Shown here one piece after another: positions 18,372 to 27,960 of a stretch of 64,000 bases of DNA. Each line of letters begins with the position of its first letter. Positions within the stretch are counted from its first letter, which is position 1. This DNA is from Gemmatimonadaceae bacterium (GTDB lineage Bacteria; Gemmatimonadota; Gemmatimonadetes; Gemmatimonadales; Gemmatimonadaceae), in NCBI GenBank assembly GCA_020851455.1, contig JADZCT010000045.1, positions 62,001 to 126,000 on the forward strand, written 5' to 3'. A model generated the notes under the pieces. That model was not told the DNA's origin, did not search any database, and saw nothing but the letters and a program-made list of their open reading frames with translations. The position numbers were made by a program, and so were the translations under genes.

Positions 18372-19034
18372 ATGCGCGCCCTGTTCACCGAAGCGATCGG
18401 AACGTTCTTCCTGGTGCTCAGCTACGGACTTGCAGTCAACCAGGACGTGAACCTTGCCGCGGTGAGCATCGGGGTCACGCTCATGGTGATGGTGTACGCC
18501 GGTGCGCCGCACTCCGGCGCACACTACAACCCCGCGGTGTCGCTCGGGCTGACCCTCAGCGGCGCACTGCCCGCCAGACGGCTGGCGCCGTACTGGTGCG
18601 CGCAGTTCGCGGCTGCGATCCTGGCGAGCCTTCTCGCCCTGAAGTTCACCGGTGACCCCCTGATCGTCCATCCGTACGCGAAGGCAACGTGGCAGAAGGT
18701 GATGGCAGGCGAGCTGCTGGGCACCTTCGCCCTGGTTTACGTGGTGCTGCACGTCGCGACGGGGCGGGGCCGCGCGGGCAACGGCTACTACGGATTCGCG
18801 ATCGGAGGGACTGTCATGGCGCTCGCGATCGGGATCGGGCCGATCACCGGCGGGTCGTTCAACCCGGCAATCGGGTTCGCGACAGCGGCCGTCACCCTGT
18901 GGCTCGGGGCAGACCACCAGGTTGCGCCGTGGATATACCTCGCCGGTCCCTGCGCGGGTGCGGCGCTCGCAGCCGTTGCGTTCCGGTATCAGGAAGGGGG
19001 CAACGACGCAGCGCCCGCCGCCAAACCCTCCTGA
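18372..19034 (+). CDS. Aquaporin / MIP-family channel
   Basis: 220 residues with six membrane segments and two re-entrant NPA loops at residues 53-55 (SGAHYNPAVSLG) and 164-166 (GGSFNPAIGFA). Conducts water or small neutral solutes through the inner membrane. The second NPA is followed by Ile, not the near-invariant Arg of the aromatic/arginine filter, so selectivity may differ from classical AqpZ or GlpF. A Shine-Dalgarno GGAGAA lies before the ATG at 18372. Divergent from mscL across a 105-bp gap. Confidence 0.88.
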   Translation: MRALFTEAIGTFFLVLSYGLAVNQDVNLAAVSIGVTLMVMVYAGAPHSGAHYNPAVSLGLTLSGALPARRLAPYWCAQFAAAILASLLALKFTGDPLIVHPYAKATWQKVMAGELLGTFALVYVVLHVATGRGRAGNGYYGFAIGGTVMALAIGIGPITGGSFNPAIGFATAAVTLWLGADHQVAPWIYLAGPCAGAALAAVAFRYQEGGNDAAPAAKPS

Positions 19035-19121
19035 CCCGGGTCCCGTCTTTCGCGCCCGAACGGCGCGCCGCATCTTGAAGTGGCCACAGGTTCACAACAA
19101 TCGCCTTTCGGAGGCGTCACG

Positions 19122-19823
19122 ATGTCCAGCCGCGCACCAGCCAACGCCGCAGTCGTCGTGGGCCTGCTCGTTGCGCTCCATTCCGTTGGCATGGCCCGGC
19201 AGCGGGCGTCGGCCGCGCAGCCAGGCCCATGGCGGTCGCTCGTGGAAGGCGGGTCCCTGGCGGCATGGAGGAGCTACCAGGCCGACACGATGCCGAACGG
19301 GTGGAAGGCGGAGGGTGGCATGCTCTCGAAGACGCGACCGACCGGCGACATCATCACGCGCGACCAGTTCGGCGACTTCGAGTTCTCCGTCGAATGGAAG
19401 ATCAGCGAGGGCGGGAACGCAGGCATCTTCTACCGCGCTACCGAGGAGTACCCGCGCATCTACTGGAGCGCGCCGGAGTATCAGCTGCTCGACGACGCTC
19501 GCGCGCCCGACGGCAAGAACCAGCTCACCAGCGTCGCGGCTGCGTACGGCATCTACGGACGGACGGGCGGCGCGGCCAGGCCGCCGGCCGAGTGGAACGA
19601 GACGCGCATAATCGCCCGCGGCGCCCACATCGAGCACTGGCTGAACGGCGTGAAGGTGGTCGAGTACGAACTCTGGAGCCCGGACTGGAAGGCGAAGGTG
19701 GCGGCCAGCAAGTTCAAGGACTGGCCCAACTACGGACTCGCGCGGCGGGGGCACATCGGCTTGCAGGGTGACCATAACGGCGCGCTCGAGTTCCGGAACG
19801 TGCGCATCAGGGAATGGAAGTGA
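19122..19823 (+). CDS. Secreted DUF1080 protein (3-keto-disaccharide hydrolase family)
   Basis: 233 residues. Members of this family adopt a laminarinase-like jelly roll and include enzymes that cleave 3-keto-glycosides. A signal peptide occupies about residues 1-32. Typical blocks are [62 protein letters not shown] and [19 protein letters not shown]. The ATG at 19122 is preceded by GGAGG at 19110-19114; an upstream GTG at 19080 is less likely. It overlaps the downstream transporter gene by 10 nt. A role in taking up modified sugars is inference. Confidence 0.85.
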   Translation: MSSRAPANAAVVVGLLVALHSVGMARQRASAAQPGPWRSLVEGGSLAAWRSYQADTMPNGWKAEGGMLSKTRPTGDIITRDQFGDFEFSVEWKISEGGNAGIFYRATEEYPRIYWSAPEYQLLDDARAPDGKNQLTSVAAAYGIYGRTGGAARPPAEWNETRIIARGAHIEHWLNGVKVVEYELWSPDWKAKVAASKFKDWPNYGLARRGHIGLQGDHNGALEFRNVRIREWK

Positions 19824-21055
19824 GCGAGCCAGAGCGGGATCCGGCGCGCGTGGCCAGGTTCCGCCTCTCGGTGATGATGTTTCTCCAGTACTTCATCTGG
19901 GGGTCGTGGTACGTCACGGTGGGTACGTACCTTGGCACGACGCGGCACTTCGCGGATACCCAGATCGGCGATGCGTTTGGCGCCATGGCTATTGCGGCCA
20001 TAGCCTCGCCGTTCTTCGTGGGGATCGTCGCCGACCGGTTCTTCGCGAGCGAGAAGCTGCTCGGCGCCCTCCACCTCACCGGCGGCGTGCTGATGTGGTT
20101 CGTGTCGCGGCAGACGGAGTGGGGCACGTTCTATCCGCTGCTCATCGCATACGCGCTCTGCTACATGCCGACCCTCTCGCTGACCAACTCCATATCCTTC
20201 CACCACGTGGAGGACGCCGGGCGGGACTTCCCGCTCATCCGGGTGCTCGGCACGATTGGATGGATCGTGGCGGGGATCGTCGTGGGCAAGGTGCTCAAGG
20301 CGGACGCGCTCGCGCTCCCAATGCAGCTCGCGGCGGGCGCGTCAATAGTGATGGGGCTGTTTGCCTTCGCGCTGCCCCACACGCCGCCCAAGGCGGCCGG
20401 CACGGCGTTCAGCGTCCGCGATGCGCTCGGCCTGGATGCCCTGCAACTGCTCAAGTCCCCGGACTTCCTCACGTTCACGATCGGGTCGTTCCTGCTCTGC
20501 ATCCCGCTCCAGTTCTACTACGCGTTCGCCAACCCGTACCTGAACGAGATCAAGGCGCCCGACCCCGCGTTCATCCAGACGTTCGGGCAGATGTCGGAGA
20601 TTGGATTCATGCTCCTGCTTCCGTTTGCGCTTCGGAGGCTGGGCATCAAGTGGATCATGCTTGGAGGAATGCTGGCCTGGTCGCTGCGGTACTTCGCGTT
20701 CCAGCAGGGCGCGCTGGCCGGCGGGATGGCGTTCGTGTACGCTGGCATCATCCTGCACGGCATGTGCTACGACTTCTTCTTCGTGGCGGGTCAGATCTAT
20801 ACCGACGAGCGCGCCGGGCCGAAGATCCGCGCGGCCGCGCAGGGGTTCATAAACCTCGTGACCAACGGCGTCGGCTACTTCGTGGGCGCGGCGGTCTCGG
20901 GCGCGGTCGTGCAGGGCTTCGCATCCACCGATGCCGCCGGGGCGGTGACGCACGACTGGTACCGCGTGTGGCAGATCCCCGCCCTCGGGGCTCTGGCGAT
21001 CTTCCTCATCTTCATGCTGGTATTCCGGCCGCGGAAGGCCGTCGAGGTCGCCTAG
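19814..21055 (+). CDS. MFS transporter, nucleoside:H+ symporter (NupG/XapB) type
   Basis: 413 residues, about 12 predicted membrane helices, inner membrane. The start [20 protein letters not shown] and the loop [15 protein letters not shown] are typical of the nucleoside-permease branch of the major facilitator superfamily. In environmental bacteria this branch also accompanies sugar-degrading DUF1080 and Gfo/Idh proteins, as here, so the substrate may be a sugar derivative rather than a nucleoside. Translation start overlaps the DUF1080 gene by 10 nt, implying coupling. Confidence 0.82.
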   Translation: MEVSEPERDPARVARFRLSVMMFLQYFIWGSWYVTVGTYLGTTRHFADTQIGDAFGAMAIAAIASPFFVGIVADRFFASEKLLGALHLTGGVLMWFVSRQTEWGTFYPLLIAYALCYMPTLSLTNSISFHHVEDAGRDFPLIRVLGTIGWIVAGIVVGKVLKADALALPMQLAAGASIVMGLFAFALPHTPPKAAGTAFSVRDALGLDALQLLKSPDFLTFTIGSFLLCIPLQFYYAFANPYLNEIKAPDPAFIQTFGQMSEIGFMLLLPFALRRLGIKWIMLGGMLAWSLRYFAFQQGALAGGMAFVYAGIILHGMCYDFFFVAGQIYTDERAGPKIRAAAQGFINLVTNGVGYFVGAAVSGAVVQGFASTDAAGAVTHDWYRVWQIPALGALAIFLIFMLVFRPRKAVEVA

Positions 21056-21080
21056 CGTGCAAGGACAGCGTCGGGTGTCA

Positions 21081-21734
21081 ATGAACTCGCCCGCGCCGGG
21101 CGTGATCGTCGAGGCAGCCGTTGACTCATACCACGCAGCCGTGCGCGCGCAGGCGGCTGGCGCAGGCCGGATCGAGCTGTGCGGGCCGCTGCACGACGGG
21201 GGCACCACCCCGAGCGCCGGGCTCATTGCGCGCTGCCTCGACGACCTGCTCCCGTCGGTGAACGTACTCATCCGCCCGCGCGCGGGCGACTTCGTGTACA
21301 CGGACGCCGAGCTCGACATCATGAAGCGCGACATCGCCGTGGCGAAGGAGCTCGGCGTGGATGGCTTCGCCGTGGGCGCGCTCACGCCCGACGGTGAGAT
21401 TGACGCGAGCCAGCTTGCCGAGCTGATCGCCGTGGCGACGCCGCTGCGCGTGGTGTTTCACCGTGCGTTCGATCGCCTGCGCGATCAGCATGAGGCACTC
21501 GAGCTGCTGGTTTCGCTCCAGGTGAACGGTGTTCTCACGTCTGGCGGCGCGCCAACCGCGGAGGCGGGCATACCGCAGCTCCGGCAACTCGTCGAGCGCG
21601 CCGGCGACCGCATCCGCGTGATCGCGGCCGGAAGCATCACCCGCGCATCGGCGGGCCGCATAGCTCGCGACACGGGTGTGAGCACCGTTCACGGGCGTGC
21701 GTTCGAGGAGATCGCGGCCGCGCTGCGCGCCTGA
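21081..21734 (+). CDS. cutC: Copper homeostasis protein CutC family
   Basis: 217 residues, a TIM-barrel protein of the cytoplasm. Family blocks are VIVEAAVDSYHAAVRAQAAGAGRIELC, quoted here as VDSYHAAVRAQAAGAGRIEL, then VNVLIRPRAGDFVYTDAEL, VVFHRAFD, GVLTSGGAPTAEAG and RIRVIAAGS. Copper handling is the traditional annotation, but the biochemical role of bacterial CutC remains uncertain. ATG 21081 is chosen; an in-frame GTG at 21057 would add 8 residues. It is the last gene of the DUF1080-MFS-cutC run, 25 nt after the transporter, and is convergent with the proline dehydrogenase gene. Confidence 0.85.
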   Translation: MNSPAPGVIVEAAVDSYHAAVRAQAAGAGRIELCGPLHDGGTTPSAGLIARCLDDLLPSVNVLIRPRAGDFVYTDAELDIMKRDIAVAKELGVDGFAVGALTPDGEIDASQLAELIAVATPLRVVFHRAFDRLRDQHEALELLVSLQVNGVLTSGGAPTAEAGIPQLRQLVERAGDRIRVIAAGSITRASAGRIARDTGVSTVHGRAFEEIAAALRA

Positions 21735-21752
21735 CCAGCGCCCGCGCGCGGT

Positions 21753-22679
21753 TCAACCGATCATCGAGCGGATCACGAAGCCAACGTTGGCCGGCCGCTC
21801 CGCGAGGCGTCGCATGTACCACTTGAACCACGCGCTGCCGTAGGAGACGAGCGTCTTCACCGTCTCGCCTTCGCGCCTCAGGCGCCGCTGGTCGGCGTCC
21901 TTGATCCCGTACAGCATGTGCACTTCGTACTGCCCCGGTGCCACGCCCAGTTCCTTCGCGCGCGCGACGATCCGCGACACGAGCGGGACGTCGTGCGTGC
22001 CAAAGACCGGAAGGCACCCGCCCTCGCGCGCAGAACGCAGCATCGCATCCGAAATATCGAAGTAAGCGCGGTCGGTGTCGGCTTTGCGCGGATACGCGAC
22101 ATGCGGGGGCTCGGCGTATGCGCCCTTCACCAGGCGGATCACCGGTTTGACGGGAAGCAGGTCGGCCACGTCCTTCGGGGTGCGGAACAAGTACGCCTGC
22201 ATCGCGACACCGCTCGCGGGGTGGGCTTCCTTCACCTTGCGGTACAGCGCGAGGGTGCGGTCCACGTAGCTGCTGTCCTCCATGTCAATCCAGAGGAAGC
22301 TGCCGGTCGCCTCGGCTTTCGCGGCGAGTTCCATCGTGTACGACTCGCAGAGGGCCACGTCCACGTCGAGCCCAAGCTGCGTCGGCTTCACGCTGACGTG
22401 CCCCGGAAGGCCCCTCCGCTTGATCTCGTCGAAGAGCTGGAGGTAGTGGTCACGAACGGCCGTCGCCTCGGCGGTCTGCGTGATTGCCTCGCCCAGCCGG
22501 GTGAACAGCGTGCCGCGGCCGTCCGCTGCAAGATCCGCGCAGGCGCGCATGGCGTCGTCCGTCGCCTCGCCCGGCATGAACTTCTTCGTCGCGCGACGGA
22601 CGAACCCCCAGCGCGTGACATGGTTGTTGAGGTAATCGCTCTTGGCGAGCGCCAGGAAGAATCCGCGGCCGAATGGCAT
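21753..22679 (-). CDS. Proline dehydrogenase (monofunctional PutA-type PRODH)
   Basis: 308 residues, the short single-domain form. Oxidises proline to pyrroline-5-carboxylate with FAD. FAD/proline barrel blocks are visible: GHVSVKPTQLGLDVD, FLWIDMEDSSYVD, GVAMQAYLFRT, IRLVKGAYAEP, PVFGTHD, YEVHMLYGIKD and the C-terminal YGSAWFKWYMRRLAERPAN, whose Arg pair binds the proline carboxylate. The partner P5C dehydrogenase gene is not in the window. An 18-bp gap separates it from convergent cutC. Confidence 0.93.
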   Translation of the reverse strand: MPFGRGFFLALAKSDYLNNHVTRWGFVRRATKKFMPGEATDDAMRACADLAADGRGTLFTRLGEAITQTAEATAVRDHYLQLFDEIKRRGLPGHVSVKPTQLGLDVDVALCESYTMELAAKAEATGSFLWIDMEDSSYVDRTLALYRKVKEAHPASGVAMQAYLFRTPKDVADLLPVKPVIRLVKGAYAEPPHVAYPRKADTDRAYFDISDAMLRSAREGGCLPVFGTHDVPLVSRIVARAKELGVAPGQYEVHMLYGIKDADQRRLRREGETVKTLVSYGSAWFKWYMRRLAERPANVGFVIRSMIG

Positions 22680-22697
22680 ATGCCGGTGTCCGTGGGC

Positions 22698-23927
22698 TTA
22701 TGGTTTCCAGGTGCCGAGGGCTACCCCCGGCACGTACTTGTCCAATCCCTTCGGCGGATACGCCAGCGCCTTGCCCTGCTCTGCGCTCTGGTATCCCGTC
22801 ATCAGCATCCTCACGACCTCCACGCCATCGTCCCAGGTGAGGAGGGGCTCCTCCTTCCCCAGGAACGCGCGCACGAAATGACGGTCTTCGCCGGTGTAGC
22901 CGTATGCCGCGTATTCCTCGGGCACCACTGGCATGACACCCTGCTCGGCATTCTGCTTCTCGACGAGGTCTTCGCCCGCCTTCCCCTTAACCTCGCGGCT
23001 GAAGAAGAGCTGCAGGCCGGAATCGAGAGAGTTCCACTTCATGGAGTATTCCGGCCCCAGCAGCTCCGCCGATAGGCGTAGCCCCGCGCCCACGTAGCTC
23101 CAGCTCGTTGTCGCCTCGCCGATCGCGATGCCTCCGGGTGTCTCGAACTCGACGTGCATCGCGGCGAAGTCCTCGGCGGGCGCCCTTGCGTAATCAACAT
23201 CGCCGCCCATGGAGGCCTTGAGTTTTTTCACGTAGGCGGGGCGCGACCACTTGAGCGAGGCAATGTGGCCCGTGACCCGCACCGGCTTTACCGTCGAGAG
23301 CGGTTCTCCAGGCTTGGTGAGGAGATAGCGCACCACGAGAGCCGAGTGGCACATCATGTCGTTGAGCACGCCGCCGCCCTGCATCTTCCCCTGCCAGAAC
23401 CACGGGGCGTGCGGACCGCTGTGCTCCTCCGCCGCGCGGGCAAGGTAAGGGCGGCCCGTCGTCGCCGCGCCGCGCGCCCAGATGAGGTTCTTCCCCGCCT
23501 CGATGTGAGGCGCGAAAAGCTGGTTCTCGAGGTATCCCGTCCTGATCCCGGCCTTCTTCACCAGGTCGCGGATCCTGACCGCCTCGGCGGCATTGCGGGC
23601 GAGCGGCTTCTCGCAGGCGATTCCCTTCAACTGTCCATGTCCGCGGACGATGGTGTCAACGATTTCCTCGACGTTCTCCACGCGCGCGTGGTTCGGGCCG
23701 CAGAGCCAGATCGCATCTATCTCAGGGTCCGCGACCATATCTGCGATGGACTTGAAGCGCCGGGCGAAGCCAACGTCGAGCTTCTTCGCCAGAGTGGCGG
23801 CCTCGCTTGCGCGCACCGCGTTGGGGCTCCACACGCCCGTGACTTCGGCGTCGCGGACCCCGCGCCAGCCCTGAATGTGAAAGCGGGTGTTGAAGCCCGA
23901 GCCGATGAACCCGACACGCAGCGCCAC
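22698..23927 (-). CDS. Gfo/Idh/MocA family oxidoreductase
   Basis: 409 residues, NAD(P)-dependent. The N-terminal Rossmann fold starts with LRVGFIGSGFNTRFHIQGW and includes AIWLCGPNHARVE and the active-site KGIACEKPLARNAAEA (EKP motif). The C-terminal alpha/beta domain carries GGGVLNDMMCHSALVVRYLL, with the catalytic His of the family. Substrate unknown, probably a sugar, inositol or keto-sugar. No export signal is visible. The start is a GTG at 23927 preceded by GAGGT. Five nt separate it from the upstream PAP2 gene, suggesting co-transcription. Confidence 0.88.
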   Translation of the reverse strand: MALRVGFIGSGFNTRFHIQGWRGVRDAEVTGVWSPNAVRASEAATLAKKLDVGFARRFKSIADMVADPEIDAIWLCGPNHARVENVEEIVDTIVRGHGQLKGIACEKPLARNAAEAVRIRDLVKKAGIRTGYLENQLFAPHIEAGKNLIWARGAATTGRPYLARAAEEHSGPHAPWFWQGKMQGGGVLNDMMCHSALVVRYLLTKPGEPLSTVKPVRVTGHIASLKWSRPAYVKKLKASMGGDVDYARAPAEDFAAMHVEFETPGGIAIGEATTSWSYVGAGLRLSAELLGPEYSMKWNSLDSGLQLFFSREVKGKAGEDLVEKQNAEQGVMPVVPEEYAAYGYTGEDRHFVRAFLGKEEPLLTWDDGVEVVRMLMTGYQSAEQGKALAYPPKGLDKYVPGVALGTWKP

Positions 23928-23932
23928 TGCAG

Positions 23933-25288
23933 CTACCTCGTCGCGGCGACCTTGGCCGCCTGCCTGGACGCCGCGTAGAGGTTGATGCGCGAGTAAACGC
24001 CGAACGGCGACCCGTCGTCAATGAACCCGCCGCCGGGGCCAAGCGTCTGGGTAAGAATGCCGTTCGCCTGCGCAAGCGTGAGCGACGGGAAGGCGACGGT
24101 GAGCAGGTAGCCGGCTTCCGGGGCAACCCTGTTCACGTCAACCGCCGCGGCAGCTGCCCTGGGAAAGACCGTCGGCAGCCCGTACGTGTGGGTCGAGGCG
24201 TAGAAAGCCTCGTTGGCCGCGGGGTCGCTGAAGCGACCGATGTCTTCGCGCGCGCACTCAGCCATCGGCTTTCCGCACGCCGCCTCGAGGACCTTTCGCA
24301 CGTCTTCACGCGCTTTAGCGACTGCGCCGCGGAAGTCGCCGATCTGCGGCGCTCCCTTGTGAACCTGCCCGACGTAGGCCGGGTCGTTGGCGAGCAGGTG
24401 CGCCATGTCGTGGTATGCCAGCGCCCGGCCGCCGAGGACGTCCATCGCGTAGTGCGCGCCTACCATGATTCGACTATTTCCGTATTCGGCCCCGCGCGCG
24501 ATCATCTCCCCATATCGCTCCGGCACCATCACGGCCAGCAGGAGCGAGCCCATGTAGCCGTATGTCGTGTGCCCGCTCGGGAACGACGGGCTGTTGATGA
24601 GGTCCATCATCGGGCCACGGTTGTACACCGTGTTGTCGGACGGCGTGCCAAAGTAGTCGCGGCCCACGATCCGCGCGAAACTGACTTCGGTCTGGAACGG
24701 ACGCGCATCTCCGTATCGGCCCGCGCCGGCGGATCCAGCCGGGAATCCGTACGCTTTGCCGAACATGTCGGCAGCGCCGCCGTTCTTCTCGATGATCGCC
24801 CTTGCCTCGTCCGATACGGGCTTCTTTCCGTCGGTCGTGAGGTTGGCGAAGAAATACTTGCCCGAGTTCGAACTCGAACGGGCAGCCGCGAGCGCGTAGG
24901 CAATGACGTCCGCGACCGGCTTAGAGATGCTCGTGAAGGTGTCGCGGTCCACGTAGTGCGCCCGCGCCACGTATGCCGCGCCGAGGGTCGTGCCAAGTCC
25001 GTCGGCAAGCTGGGCGAGGTTGCCACGCGTGATGAACACGTCGCGCAGCGCAAGCTGCTGCTGCTCCGCGAACTGCCAGAGCGTCGGCTGCCGGAGTTCG
25101 CCCGTCTGGATGCCACCCGTGACTGTATAGTTGGCTCCGAGCGCCGCGCGGCCGGCCTCGGACTTCGACAGGACGGTGACGGGCGAAAGCCCCCTCAGCA
25201 CCGCCATGTCGGTGACGGATTGCGCCCCTGCCTGCAGGGAGAGCAGCGTGGCGCACGCGATCGCGCCGGTGAACATCCTGCCTGCCAT
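23933..25288 (-). CDS. Secreted PAP2 / vanadium-haloperoxidase-like phosphatase
   Basis: 451 residues with a signal peptide (residues 1-22 ending in LQAGAQ). The phosphate/vanadate site is intact: PSFPSGHTTYGY at 235-244 and SRIMVGAHYAMDVLGG at 272-287, including H279 and D283. Such proteins are non-specific acid phosphatases or haloperoxidases, and the sequence alone does not decide which. GGAGG precedes the chosen ATG 25288; the longer open frame to 25498 is rejected. Upstream lies a cytochrome c'-like lipoprotein gene on the same strand, 64 nt away. Confidence 0.85.
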   Translation of the reverse strand: MAGRMFTGAIACATLLSLQAGAQSVTDMAVLRGLSPVTVLSKSEAGRAALGANYTVTGGIQTGELRQPTLWQFAEQQQLALRDVFITRGNLAQLADGLGTTLGAAYVARAHYVDRDTFTSISKPVADVIAYALAAARSSSNSGKYFFANLTTDGKKPVSDEARAIIEKNGGAADMFGKAYGFPAGSAGAGRYGDARPFQTEVSFARIVGRDYFGTPSDNTVYNRGPMMDLINSPSFPSGHTTYGYMGSLLLAVMVPERYGEMIARGAEYGNSRIMVGAHYAMDVLGGRALAYHDMAHLLANDPAYVGQVHKGAPQIGDFRGAVAKAREDVRKVLEAACGKPMAECAREDIGRFSDPAANEAFYASTHTYGLPTVFPRAAAAAVDVNRVAPEAGYLLTVAFPSLTLAQANGILTQTLGPGGGFIDDGSPFGVYSRINLYAASRQAAKVAATR

Positions 25289-25352
25289 GCGTCCTCCGAA
25301 TGTGTCCGTCGAGGTACCAGCAGTAAAATGTATCAACTGCACCGCATCGGGT

Positions 25353-25805
25353 TCAGCGGGCTTCGAGCCTGTACGCCGCGTGGCATGCCACGCAATTGCC
25401 GGTGATTCGGGACAGCCGGACGACGACGCTGTCGCGCGGCAGGCCGGCACCGAGGGCCGCCGCCAGGTCGTCGAACTGCTGGTGCGTGGCCACGCCAAGC
25501 TGCAGGAACTTCTCCGGGAGCAGGTGTTCGAGCGCCGTGTCGGCCGCGGCGCCCAGGCCGGAACGCTTCGCGGCGGCCTGCATCGCTACCGCATCCCCGG
25601 GCACGCTGGCCGTCAGCAGATCGTGAAGCGACCCAAGCATCGTCCTCATTTCCAGGAGGACAGCGTCCCTTGCCTCGGCCGGGACGCGGATCGCCTCGCG
25701 ACCATCAGCGCCTGCTCCTCCTCCGCGCTGAGCGCGCTCTCCACAGCCGACGACAAACCCGCCAAGCAGGATCGCCGCCGCGAGCGAAAGCCGGGTTGCC
25801 CACAT
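25353..25805 (-). CDS. Cytochrome c'-like lipoprotein
   Basis: 150 residues. A lipoprotein signal ends at Cys21 (GGFVVGC). The body is helical, and a single haem-binding motif C138-V-A-C141-H142 lies 8 residues from the C-terminus, in TGNCVACHAAYRLEAR. That position is characteristic of the cytochrome c' four-helix bundle, which binds NO or CO or carries electrons. Family assignment rests on this C-terminal signature and length. AGGAGG before ATG 25805 supports the start. Confidence 0.72.
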   Translation of the reverse strand: MWATRLSLAAAILLGGFVVGCGERAQRGGGAGADGREAIRVPAEARDAVLLEMRTMLGSLHDLLTASVPGDAVAMQAAAKRSGLGAAADTALEHLLPEKFLQLGVATHQQFDDLAAALGAGLPRDSVVVRLSRITGNCVACHAAYRLEAR

Positions 25806-26011
25806 ACCGCCTCCTTGTGGAAACTTCAGGGCCAATCGGGCCGTAGTGCGCAGCCGATGGCGGCGCTGGAGGCAATTTGGCATGACGGCACGGCTCCTGC
25901 ACTCGAAGCACCCCGCAGTTACCATGACCGCAGGCCCGCGCGCGGTACGGCGGGCCGGCTGCAACAGCGCGCCGGGCCACGCCGCGACGCACTGTCACAC
26001 AGGAGACCATC

Positions 26012-27898
26012 ATGCCGGTGACGTTCCGTTCGTTCATCATGCCGCTCGGCTTTTCGCTGCTTGCGGTCACGACCGCCGTCGCGCAGTCGCCCGACGCCCT
26101 GTACATGCCGCAGTCCGTCAAGGAAGCGTATGCGCGCGGCACGCGTTCACCCGACGGCCGCCCCGGCCCGCGATACTGGCAGAACCGGGGCCGGTACGAG
26201 ATAGAAGTCACCGTGCAGCCGCCTGCGCGCACCGTCCGCGGGACCGAGCGCATCACGTACATGAACAACAGTCCCGACACACTCCGCATGCTCGGGCTCA
26301 AGCTGTTCATGAACGAGCACAAGGCCGGCTCGCCGCACATCGGCGCGACGAACCCGGCTGACAACACCAGCGGCATCCACATTGACGCCTTCAGCGTGAA
26401 CGGCTTGCAGCAGCAGTGGCGCGACGGCCCGCTCGCCCTCACGAATGCCGCGCTCCGGCTGCAGGCCCCGCTCGCGCCCGGCGATTCCGTGCGGCTCGGC
26501 TTCGACTGGCACTACGACCTCGCCACCACGCACGGACGCGAAGGGGTGGTTGACTCGACCACGTTCTTCGTGGCGTACTTCTACCCGCGCGTGTCGGTGT
26601 ACGACGACTACAACGGATGGGACATGATGGACTTCACCGGATCGCTGGAGTTCTACAACGACTTCAACGATTATGCGCTCACGGTGCGCGCCCCGCGCAA
26701 CTATGTGGCGTGGGCAACGGGCACGCTTGCAAATCCGGCTGACGTCCTCGCGCCCGCCGCGCTCGGCCGCTTCCAGGCATCGCTCGCCAGCGATACGACG
26801 GTGCACGTCGCCACCCGAGCCGATATGATTGCCGGCCGGATCACGCGCCAGGATACGCTCCTCGAGTGGCGCTTCGCCGCCTCGAACGTGTCGGATGTGG
26901 CTTTCGGCGTGAGCGACCACTACGCGTGGGACGCGGGCAGCGTGGTCGCCGACCCGGCCAGCGGACGTCGCGTGAGCGTACAGGCGGCATTTGCCGACAG
27001 CGCCGAGGATTTCCACCACATGGTGCGGTTCGCCGGCGACGCGCTTGCGTGGCTTTCGCGCAACTGGCCCGGGGTGCCGTATCCGTACGAGAAGACGACC
27101 GTCTTCCAGGGATTCGCCGACATGGAGTATCCCATGATGGTAAACGACGAGGCATTCGCCGACACCAGCTTCTCGCGGTTCGTCGTGGCGCACGAACTCG
27201 CGCATACCTGGTTCCCTTTCTACATGGGAACCAACGAGTCGCGGTACCCGTTCATGGATGAGGGCTGGGCGACTGCGCTCGAATACCTGTACAACGTCTC
27301 GACGACGGGCGTCGAGCGCGCCGGCGAGTCGTTCAGGCAATTCCGCGTACAGGGATGGATCCGCGACCCCGCCCCGTCTGCGGACATGCCCATCATCACC
27401 CCGGCCGACATCATGCGCGCCGGGATGGGCAATAATGCCTACGGAAAGCCAGCGCTCGCGTACCTCGCCCTGAAGGACATGCTCGGCGATTCGCTCTTCG
27501 CGCGCGGACTCCACGGTTATATGGAGCGGTGGCACGGCAAGCACCCGATCCCATGGGACTTCTTCTATTCCTTCAACGACGTCACTGGCCGCAACCTCGA
27601 CTGGTTCTGGCGCAGGTGGTACTTCGAGCCGAACTACATTGACATCGCGGTACGCGGCGTACGGGGTCGCACCGTGGAGCTCGCCAACGTCGGCGGAATG
27701 CCCGCGCCGTTTGACATCGTGGTCACGTTCGACGACGGGAAGACCGAACGGTTCCACCGCACTGCGGAGATCTGGCGCGACCATCCGGTGACGGCGACCG
27801 TGACGCTCCCAGGCAAGGGCGCGATCCGCAAGGTGACGCTCGACGGCGGGATCTGGATGGACGCCACGCCCGCCGACAATACCTGGCCCAGGCAGTAG
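26012..27898 (+). CDS. Secreted M1 family metallopeptidase
   Basis: 628 residues, zinc aminopeptidase family. Signal peptide at residues 1-24. The zinc site is H394ELAH398 with E417 exactly 18 residues on (MDEGWATALEY). The exopeptidase motif is DMEYPMMVNDE in place of GAMEN. The N-terminal domain begins with a conserved DGRPGPRYWQNRGRYEIEV. AGGAGA precedes the ATG. A paralogue with the same N-terminal layout is encoded at 45550-47655. Followed by a hairpin terminator shared with the convergent regulator gene. Confidence 0.9.
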   Translation: MPVTFRSFIMPLGFSLLAVTTAVAQSPDALYMPQSVKEAYARGTRSPDGRPGPRYWQNRGRYEIEVTVQPPARTVRGTERITYMNNSPDTLRMLGLKLFMNEHKAGSPHIGATNPADNTSGIHIDAFSVNGLQQQWRDGPLALTNAALRLQAPLAPGDSVRLGFDWHYDLATTHGREGVVDSTTFFVAYFYPRVSVYDDYNGWDMMDFTGSLEFYNDFNDYALTVRAPRNYVAWATGTLANPADVLAPAALGRFQASLASDTTVHVATRADMIAGRITRQDTLLEWRFAASNVSDVAFGVSDHYAWDAGSVVADPASGRRVSVQAAFADSAEDFHHMVRFAGDALAWLSRNWPGVPYPYEKTTVFQGFADMEYPMMVNDEAFADTSFSRFVVAHELAHTWFPFYMGTNESRYPFMDEGWATALEYLYNVSTTGVERAGESFRQFRVQGWIRDPAPSADMPIITPADIMRAGMGNNAYGKPALAYLALKDMLGDSLFARGLHGYMERWHGKHPIPWDFFYSFNDVTGRNLDWFWRRWYFEPNYIDIAVRGVRGRTVELANVGGMPAPFDIVVTFDDGKTERFHRTAEIWRDHPVTATVTLPGKGAIRKVTLDGGIWMDATPADNTWPRQ

Positions 27899-27916
27899 CG
27901 CAGGATATTCCGCGGC

Positions 27917-27939
27917 GTGCGACGCCTGACGCGTCGCAC
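27917..27939. terminator. Hairpin between convergent M1 peptidase and regulator genes
   Basis: GTGCGACGC, loop CTGAC, GCGTCGCAC: a perfect 9-bp stem with a 5-nt loop in the 62-bp convergent gap. No U-tract follows, so it may act in both directions with Rho or processing. Function is inferred from position. Confidence 0.6.
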
Positions 27940-27960
27940 ACCCCGGACCTCAGCCGCGCC

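Noticed and set aside
25289-25352. TTGATA with nearby TACATT as a promoter of the PAP2 gene
   Set aside because: The two elements overlap instead of being about 17 nt apart, so they do not form a promoter together.
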